Shown: positions 14,594 to 19,773 of the stretch, piece after piece | How the letters are laid out: every line of letters starts with the position of its first letter | Numbering within the stretch: position 1 is the first letter of the stretch | Origin: an uncultured Collinsella sp. | GTDB lineage: Bacteria > Actinomycetota > Coriobacteriia > Coriobacteriales > Coriobacteriaceae | Length of the DNA: 19,773 nucleotides | Assembly (NCBI GenBank): GCA_900545615.1 | Contig: UQZM01000042.1 | Coordinates: 1 to 19,773, forward strand | Direction: 5' to 3' | The notes under the pieces: generated by a model | Seen by the model: the letters and a program-made list of their open reading frames with translations, nothing else | The model's database searches: none | Told to the model about the DNA's origin: nothing | Translations under genes and position numbers: made by a program

Positions 14594-14648
14594 ATAATGT
14601 CGTTTGCAATCCGCTAGCACGTGGCTCGGGCTGCTGCTAGCGCAACCT

Positions 14649-16106
14649 TTACGCAGCGAGGCGCTTGAGGACGTCGATGAGCAGCTCGTAGAAGCGCTCG
14701 GCAGAAGCGAGCTCCATGCTCTCGTCCGGGGTGTGGACATCGGAGAGCGTCGGGCCCACGGCGATGGCGTCCAGGCCGTGCAGGGCCTCGGCAAACAGGC
14801 CGCACTCAAGGCCGGCGTGAATGGACTCGATGCGCAGCTCGGAGCCAAAGAGCTCGCGATAGCTCTCGACGAAGACGTCGCGGACCGGCGAATGCTCGGC
14901 ATAGCTCCAGCCGGGATACTCGAACTCAAACTTGGCGTCGAAGCCCAGGACATCGGCCAGCGTCTGCAGGCGGTCCTTGAACTCGTTCTGCAGCGAGGTA
15001 ATCGAGGAGCGCGGGGACAGCATGATCTTGACCTCGTCGTCAGAAGTGGCAACCACACCGATGTTGGAGGAAACCTCCACGGAGCCGTCGGTGGCGACGT
15101 TGCGGCGAATCACGCCGTTAGGGGCAAGACGCAGGGCGCGGATGAGGGCAAGCGCGGACTTCTGGTCCATGGCCTCGACCTCGGCGTCGTCGGCAATCTC
15201 GACGGTGCAGGTAAAGCCGGGGTCGAAGACCTCGAGCTCGGCAGCGACGTCGGCGATGATGCCCTTGGCGACCTGGGCCGCGGCTTCGGCCGCAGCGTGG
15301 TCGGCGTAGACCAGAACAGCCTTGCACTCACGGTTGATGGCGTTGTCCTTGGTGCCGCCGTTAAAGCTGACGATGGCGGGCTCGCCGGCAACCATCAGGC
15401 GGTCGATGATGCGGGCCATGATGAGGTTGCCGTTGCCGCGTTCCAGGTTGATGTCGGCGCCGGAGTGACCACCCAGCAGGCCGGAGATCTCGAGTGTAAG
15501 GGTGCTGCCGGTCTTGCGCTCGCGCACGATCGGGCAGGTGTAGGTAACGACAACGCCGCCGGCGCAGCTGACGGTAGCCACGCCCTCCTCCTCGGAATCG
15601 AGGTTGATCATGGTGCGGGCGCTGATCTGGGACTTGTCGAGCGTCTCGGCGCCGACCAGGCCGGTCTCCTCGTCGGTGGTGAACACGCACTCGAGGGCCG
15701 GATGAGCAATCGAATCGTCGTTGAGCACGGTAAGCATAAGCGCGACGGCGATGCCGTTGTCGGCGCCCAGGGTGGTGCCGTTGGCGGTGAGGACGCCGTC
15801 CTTGACGACCAGGTCGATACCATCGGTCATAAAGTCGTGCTCAACGGAGCCCAACTTGTCGCACACCATATCGATGTGGCCCTGCAGCATCACGGTCGGG
15901 GCATTCTCGGCACCGGCAGATGCGGGCTTGCGAATGATGACGTTGTAGACCTCGTCCTGATACACATCGAGGCCGCGCTCCTTGGCAAACGCGACCAGGA
16001 AATCGCTGATGCCCTTCTCGTTGCGAGACCCACGGGGGATCGCGCTGACCTCCTCAAAGAAATGGAACAGTTGGGCGGGCTCGTAGCCGGTGATCTTGTA
16101 ATCCAT
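14649..16106 (-). CDS. pepD: Aminoacyl-histidine (Xaa-His) dipeptidase PepD
   Basis: This cytosolic di-zinc M20-family peptidase cleaves dipeptides such as carnosine-like Xaa-His. The 485-aa length is normal. Metal and catalytic residues are visible in GHIDMV (His77, Asp79), LGADNG (Asp116), TDEETG (Glu146/Glu147) and NLDSEEEG (Asp170), and a late IHAGLECG segment carries the last expected His. The start at 16106 is supported by AAGGAGG 6 bases upstream; the frame remains open to 16211 but that part lacks family similarity. It is a single-gene unit with its own terminator downstream. Confidence 0.94.
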   Translation of the reverse strand: MDYKITGYEPAQLFHFFEEVSAIPRGSRNEKGISDFLVAFAKERGLDVYQDEVYNVIIRKPASAGAENAPTVMLQGHIDMVCDKLGSVEHDFMTDGIDLVVKDGVLTANGTTLGADNGIAVALMLTVLNDDSIAHPALECVFTTDEETGLVGAETLDKSQISARTMINLDSEEEGVATVSCAGGVVVTYTCPIVRERKTGSTLTLEISGLLGGHSGADINLERGNGNLIMARIIDRLMVAGEPAIVSFNGGTKDNAINRECKAVLVYADHAAAEAAAQVAKGIIADVAAELEVFDPGFTCTVEIADDAEVEAMDQKSALALIRALRLAPNGVIRRNVATDGSVEVSSNIGVVATSDDEVKIMLSPRSSITSLQNEFKDRLQTLADVLGFDAKFEFEYPGWSYAEHSPVRDVFVESYRELFGSELRIESIHAGLECGLFAEALHGLDAIAVGPTLSDVHTPDESMELASAERFYELLIDVLKRLAA

Positions 16107-16127
16107 GGTGCCTCCTTGGCGCAACTG

Positions 16128-16180
16128 GTTAGACAGTAAGACATGCGACTTGTATATTCCCAGACTTTGCGTGCATAAAC
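16128..16180 (-). promoter_or_regulatory. Possible pepD promoter
   Basis: On the minus strand TATACA is preceded, after a 17-base spacer, by TTTATG, about 40-50 bases before the pepD ribosome-binding site. The -35 is weak, so this is tentative. Confidence 0.3.
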
Positions 16181-16254
16181 CAGTCGAAAACGCCGAGCGC
16201 CCTTGCATCATCGGCTAACGGCGGGGAAACGCCACTTTATTAAGATAAAGCAGG

Positions 16255-16776
16255 TTAGACGGGCCTCGCCGAAGGGACGTTGGACCCTTCAACCAACCTC
16301 AACGCTTGATCAACGTTTATGCATACGCCATTGGTATGTTTAATGAGATTCTTGTCCTCCGTCACGACGTAATCGGCATCGATGCGATTGGCGACGCCCA
16401 GCATCAGGTCGTCCTCAAAGTCGTTGTGATGATACTTGAACACAAAGGAGTCGAAGACCTCGTCTGCACCGACCGGGGTGATGAGGGCTAGCTCGCGCAT
16501 CTGTCGAACGCATGCCCAGGCCGTTTCATCTGCCGCCGCAATGGCGTTATCACTCAGTGAGCCAGTCTTTCTTCGGCACTCCTGCTTGATTGCCGCCGAG
16601 ACAAGATATGAAACGTCTTTGACCGAAAGCGACGAGGCAAACAGGGCAATCCGCTCCGAGGCGTCGGCAATCTCGATCAGATGGACGACATTTGCCGTAC
16701 GGTCGGACCTGCCAGAAAAGTAATCCATCCATACGTTGGTATCGATTAACAGCTTGAGGACGCCTTCTGTGCTCAT
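16255..16776 (-). CDS. PIN-domain ribonuclease toxin
   Basis: PIN toxins are Mg2+-dependent endoribonucleases. The 173-aa protein opens with the PIN hallmark LLIDTNVWMDYF (Asp12). Further acidic residues are at Asp54, the cluster DFEDD (119-123) and Asp141 in YVVTEDKN. The start at 16776 overlaps the upstream antitoxin stop as ATGA, with GGTGGA as ribosome-binding site; an ATG 12 bases upstream lies inside the antitoxin. The tight overlap indicates a toxin-antitoxin operon. All main acidic positions are present, so it should be active. The RNA target is unknown. Confidence 0.88.
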   Translation of the reverse strand: MSTEGVLKLLIDTNVWMDYFSGRSDRTANVVHLIEIADASERIALFASSLSVKDVSYLVSAAIKQECRRKTGSLSDNAIAAADETAWACVRQMRELALITPVGADEVFDSFVFKYHHNDFEDDLMLGVANRIDADYVVTEDKNLIKHTNGVCINVDQALRLVEGSNVPSARPV

Positions 16777-17132
16777 AGTTCCACCCACTCGGGATAGCGC
16801 TCCGCCATGGCCTCCTCATAGAGGTCGTCATAGTCTCCCGAGAACTCAGGGATGGGGATGCCGTATTTGAGGCACGAATCGCGAACGATATGGCTGCCTT
16901 GCGCGGCCCTTGATTCCATGCGCCGGGGCTCCACTCCGTCAGAAACCGGAGCCGCCGCGTCTCCCTTCGAGGGCATGCGTCCGTTAACGACCAGATACTC
17001 CCAAAGTGTCCGAACGGCTTTTGACGGCGTCATGCCAATATGCGCCAGAACGGCATCTCCGGCTTCTTTGAGCTGGCGATCTATGCGCACGTTCATCTGA
17101 ATAGATTTTTTATCGAGCAATTCGGCTTCCAT
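16773..17132 (-). CDS. RelB/DinJ-type ribbon-helix-helix antitoxin
   Basis: This 119-aa protein carries a RelB/DinJ ribbon-helix-helix at about residues 11-54 (IQMNVRIDRQLKEAG then GMTPSKAVRTLWEYLV). It would dimerise, bind the operator and neutralise the toxin through its C-terminal tail, which ends in an acidic-aromatic segment (DYDDLYEEAMAERYPEW). A Pro/Ser/Gly-rich stretch in the middle is a likely flexible linker. GAAGGATGAGG precedes the ATG. DinJ antitoxins are usually paired with YafQ/RelE toxins, whereas the partner here is a PIN protein. Confidence 0.85.
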   Translation of the reverse strand: MEAELLDKKSIQMNVRIDRQLKEAGDAVLAHIGMTPSKAVRTLWEYLVVNGRMPSKGDAAAPVSDGVEPRRMESRAAQGSHIVRDSCLKYGIPIPEFSGDYDDLYEEAMAERYPEWVEL

Positions 17133-17148
17133 GCCTCATCCTTCAGGT

Positions 17149-17179
17149 TGCTATACATCATCCTGGACTTAGTATAGCA
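17149..17179. promoter_or_regulatory. Operator/promoter of the antitoxin-PIN operon
   Basis: TGCTATAC (17149-17156) and GTATAGCA (17172-17179) form a perfect inverted repeat with a 15-base spacer, 17-47 bases upstream of the antitoxin ATG. Read on the minus strand, the distal arm provides TATACT, a good -10. This fits autorepression by the RHH protein. Confidence 0.6.
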
Positions 17180-17200
17180 TCCATAAGAGCGCAGCAATGC

Positions 17201-17238
17201 CTTACCGGGAGGTGTAGTGGCTTACATTTTCCGGTAAG
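17201..17238. repeat. CTTACCGG inverted repeat between ABC gene and antitoxin
   Basis: CTTACCGG (17201-17208) and CCGGTAAG (17231-17238) are perfect arms with a 22-base spacer. The repeat sits downstream of the ABC gene and upstream of the antitoxin promoter. There is no T-run. It may be a second operator or a weak RNA stem; unassigned. Confidence 0.4.
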
Positions 17239-17304
17239 CACCAACCTCGAACAGCTTTCCACCATGGCAGAAATTAAGACTCAAATGGGCTAACCTTCCG
17301 GCGT

Positions 17305-18936
17305 CTACAGCTCAATCACTTCGTCGCAAGCCTCAAGCAACTCGGGATCATGCGAGACAACAACCACTATATGATCCTCTTTCTTCTGTTGCAGAATATC
17401 AATGAACGCTGACCTACTCGCTCCGTCAAGAGCCGACGTCGGTTCATCGAATAACATGACGGGTGAGTCCTTAAGCAAAACACGAATAATCGCAATCTTC
17501 TGCTTCTCACCACCCGATATATTATGGTTTTGCTCGTCCAGCACCCCATCAAGACCATTGGGAAGTGTTGAGACCAGTTTGGTCAGACCAAACTGGTCTA
17601 CAAGTCGCCCGACTTCAAAAATTGGACAATTATCGCCCGCGAGTAGCGTCAGATTCTCTCTGAGTGTTCCGTTAACGATATCAGGTTCTTGCTCGGCAAT
17701 ACCAACGACATACGAGCGTAGATTTATAGAATCAATCTGACTCAAATCAACCTCGTCATAAGCAATAGTCCCAACGCAATCATCGGGATATAGACCAGCT
17801 ATGCCATCGAGAAGCGTGCTTTTCCCGCTTCCGTTTGCGCCCGACACGCCGTATAAGACCCCTCGATTAAGCGAGATGAGCTCTGGATAATCTATGATTC
17901 GATCGGTATCAGGGCGACAAATCGACAGGCCCTTGCACACAAGTGAAACAGGAGAGCCAATGCGGACAGAACCGTTCACCTCTTCATCCATTGCCCAAAG
18001 GCGCTTAAGGCGTTGGGCGCTCACCTTGCTCGCCTGGTAGCTTTTGCCCCAAGAAAGCAAGTTCACCAGAGCAGAATTGGCGCTCGAATAATAGCTCAAT
18101 GCCGTCAGCAGAAAACCAACCGGCATTTTGCCTGCGACAATCTCACAGCCTCCAATCGCGAGCAAACAGAACTGCGCAAAGGAAAAAATCAACTGATTCG
18201 CAAGTTCGAACCGTGATCCGGCTTTTTGGTTAGCCAATATAGCTGGATAAAGACCATCGAAAGCCTTCTGCAGCCTCAAGGAATAGAAATCGAATAATGA
18301 ATGGCGACGAAGAAAGGAGACGCTCTCCAGCTGGCTCTGGAGAGTCCCATAGAAAGCAGCGGTCTTTTCTTGAAACTCAAAGCCTCGATTGAACAGCAGC
18401 CCGCTAAACAATCGATAAACTACTGCCCCCGTAACGATGCAGGCTAGACAGGCAATCGCCATCGCAATGTTTATATTCATCAACATAATCAAGGAACAAA
18501 CAATCGTTGCAACACCGCCAATGATATTTGACGCCGATGTTATTCCGAATATTATGAGATCGTTTGAATCGTGATTGATTTGCTGATTATAATAGCCCGC
18601 ATCAAATCCGATGAAAAACTTCCGGGGCAAACGCTTGACGTGTTCAAGTGTGTCAGCGTTAAGTTGATATCCCGCATGCGCTTGAAGGTCGACATAGATT
18701 AGGGAAGTCCAATAGGCCAACACCGACCCCACAATGGCGACCACGCCAATCGCGAAAATACATAAGACTAGCGTCCGCAAACTAATTCCGAGGACATTTT
18801 TTGCCGCCAGCACATTTACAGTCAGTCCCAACAAATATGGTTCAGCAAGGCTGCACAGTTGAGACAAGACATCGAGAAGCAGATAGACATAAAGCCTTGG
18901 CTTATGGAGGAGATATATCTTCCAAAATCTAAACAT
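17305..18936 (-). CDS. ABC transporter, fused permease and ATP-binding domains
   Basis: This is a half-size ABC exporter of 543 aa. An N-terminal membrane domain (about 1-310, several hydrophobic segments) is followed by a nucleotide-binding domain with Walker A GANGSGKS (366-373), a Q-loop Gln, the signature ISGGEKQ (473-479), Walker B VMLFDEP (493-499) and the H-loop His529 in VVSHDPE. All ATPase elements are intact. There is no N-terminal C39 peptidase domain, so it cannot clip leader peptides itself. The start at 18936 overlaps the SPASM gene end by 8 bases, with GAGG upstream. Coupling to a peptide maturase suggests export of a modified peptide; cargo is inferred. The sequence is AT-richer than the rest of the window. 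Confidence 0.88.
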   Translation of the reverse strand: MFRFWKIYLLHKPRLYVYLLLDVLSQLCSLAEPYLLGLTVNVLAAKNVLGISLRTLVLCIFAIGVVAIVGSVLAYWTSLIYVDLQAHAGYQLNADTLEHVKRLPRKFFIGFDAGYYNQQINHDSNDLIIFGITSASNIIGGVATIVCSLIMLMNINIAMAIACLACIVTGAVVYRLFSGLLFNRGFEFQEKTAAFYGTLQSQLESVSFLRRHSLFDFYSLRLQKAFDGLYPAILANQKAGSRFELANQLIFSFAQFCLLAIGGCEIVAGKMPVGFLLTALSYYSSANSALVNLLSWGKSYQASKVSAQRLKRLWAMDEEVNGSVRIGSPVSLVCKGLSICRPDTDRIIDYPELISLNRGVLYGVSGANGSGKSTLLDGIAGLYPDDCVGTIAYDEVDLSQIDSINLRSYVVGIAEQEPDIVNGTLRENLTLLAGDNCPIFEVGRLVDQFGLTKLVSTLPNGLDGVLDEQNHNISGGEKQKIAIIRVLLKDSPVMLFDEPTSALDGASRSAFIDILQQKKEDHIVVVVSHDPELLEACDEVIEL

Positions 18937-19699
18937 CGTGATTTGCCTCATGCGAATACTGATAATTACAAGCCAACCGCATTCTCTGCCTTGCATTGAA
19001 TTTAACGCTCGCGCATTTTCTCTGACCCTCCATCGCGGCGTGGGGACATCCGCCCATACAAGCCGGAAACATTACACACTCGCCACATACCGGGTCGTTT
19101 GGTAAATACTCCATCCATTTCAAATAGTTCGAATTAGCTTTCACACCTTCTCGAACATTTCCAACGGCGCACTCGCCCTTGCCAACCTCATCCCAACATT
19201 TAAAAAGTCTACCAAGCGGATCGATGACAAACGAATTAAGGGAAACCGCACAGCAGACACCTGGTTCATACGGCGTAAACGGAATAACGTTGAATCCGCG
19301 CTCGCTAGCTTTATCCATAAAGAACGTTTCAACTTGAGAGAACCCACGCTGAGAAAAACAATGAATGTCATTTGCGCAAGTATCGTTAACATTGTCGACC
19401 GCAGCAAGATAAATCGCGACTTTACCGCGAAGCCCTTTAGCGTCAAGCTCGTCAATCAACGCATCGACCTCTTTGCTATTGGACTCATCGACATTCACGC
19501 GAATGGTAATCTGAAGAACATCGGCACATGAGATTATATTGTCGATAATGGCATCATATGTCGGACGACCGTCGGCCGGGACCCTCCGCGAATCATGATC
19601 CCTCTTTGAGCCATCGATAGTGATTTGAACCGAACCGACCTGACAATCAGCAAGCTTCTGAGCAATTTCTCGCGTCAGGAGATATCCGTTCGTTACCAT
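18929..19699 (-). CDS. Radical SAM/SPASM peptide maturase, 5'-truncated
   Basis: The 256 residues match the second half of a radical SAM enzyme with a SPASM domain, the kind that modifies ribosomal peptides or activates sulfatases. Visible elements are VTNGYLLT near the start, VQITIDG with HDSRR (24-39), then auxiliary-cluster cysteines: Cys149/150, Cys168 in LFKCWDEVG, and CGECVMFPACMGGCP (Cys205, 208, 214, 218), plus Cys229 and Cys244. The N-terminal part with the CxxxCxxC [4Fe-4S]/SAM motif, normally about 80-100 residues before VTNG, is missing. The reading frame runs back only to a stop at 19742-19744. The gene is probably a remnant unable to do radical SAM chemistry. It overlaps the ABC exporter gene. 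Confidence 0.8.
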   Translation of the reverse strand: MVTNGYLLTREIAQKLADCQVGSVQITIDGSKRDHDSRRVPADGRPTYDAIIDNIISCADVLQITIRVNVDESNSKEVDALIDELDAKGLRGKVAIYLAAVDNVNDTCANDIHCFSQRGFSQVETFFMDKASERGFNVIPFTPYEPGVCCAVSLNSFVIDPLGRLFKCWDEVGKGECAVGNVREGVKANSNYLKWMEYLPNDPVCGECVMFPACMGGCPHAAMEGQRKCASVKFNARQRMRLACNYQYSHEANHDV

Positions 19700-19713
19700 T
19701 CCGGCAGAATCAG

Positions 19714-19736
19714 AACCACCCTTAAAAAGGGTGGTT
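19714..19736. repeat. Strong hairpin at the break of the SPASM gene
   Basis: AACCACCCTT (19714-19723) and AAGGGTGGTT (19727-19736) form a perfect 10-bp stem with an AAA loop. It lies 15 bases beyond the first Met of the truncated maturase, where homologous coding sequence would be expected. It may belong to a mobile element end or to a terminator of other DNA joined here. Confidence 0.6.
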
Positions 19737-19773
19737 TGCTCTTAGGGTATAACCCACGGGCCCCGGGCTCGCG

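Noticed and set aside
14604..16139. A 511-codon open frame on the plus strand
   Set aside because: It is antisense to pepD, which has all catalytic residues and a good ribosome-binding site.

Overview
The window looks like a chromosomal segment of a Coriobacteriia gut actinobacterium, most probably Collinsella or a close relative. This is inferred from the moderately high GC content, the gene repertoire, and a disA-ispD-ispF-cysS-rlmB-NYN cluster whose order resembles the Bacillus yac region. No rRNA or marker gene proves the genus.

Left part (1-4140): a divergent sugar locus. A MurR/RpiR-type regulator (minus strand) faces a GH1 phospho-beta-glycosidase and a PTS EIIBC permease (plus strand), which form one operon ending in a strong terminator. 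The PTS imports and phosphorylates a beta-glycoside and the GH1 enzyme hydrolyses it. The GH1 phosphate-site residues look more like LacG (6-phospho-beta-galactosidase) than BglA/BglB. A long imperfect hairpin lies on the left flank, and pieces of the same motif recur on the right flank.

4140-6180: a 530-base gene-free stretch holds two structured inverted-repeat units 80 bases apart, then tRNA-Thr(UGU) with its terminator and promoter. Next is a single gene fusing an excisionase/MerR-type HTH to a HipA-like kinase. A perfect 18-bp inverted repeat sits directly in front of that gene.

6181-11693 (minus strand): a compact housekeeping operon. disA makes c-di-AMP, ispD and ispF belong to the MEP isoprenoid pathway, cysS is cysteinyl-tRNA synthetase, rlmB is a 23S rRNA methyltransferase, and the last gene is a YacP/Rae1-like NYN nuclease. 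A nested hairpin of about 103 nt separates cysS from rlmB.

11700-14520 (plus strand): a yybP-ykoY manganese riboswitch with an intrinsic terminator precedes the Mn efflux gene mntP. After it comes a canonical hipB-hipA operon with repeated operator-like sites.

14550-19773 (minus strand): a pepD dipeptidase, then a RelB/DinJ-type antitoxin with a PIN toxin. At the right edge an AT-richer pair encodes a radical SAM/SPASM peptide maturase and an ABC exporter, probably a RiPP-type locus. The maturase lacks its N-terminal half, including the CxxxCxxC cluster motif, and the break coincides with a hairpin near the window end.

The least routine material is the autoregulated-looking HTH-HipA fusion, the paired covarying inverted repeats at 4270-4404, the nested hairpin at 7819-7921, and the broken SPASM/ABC locus.
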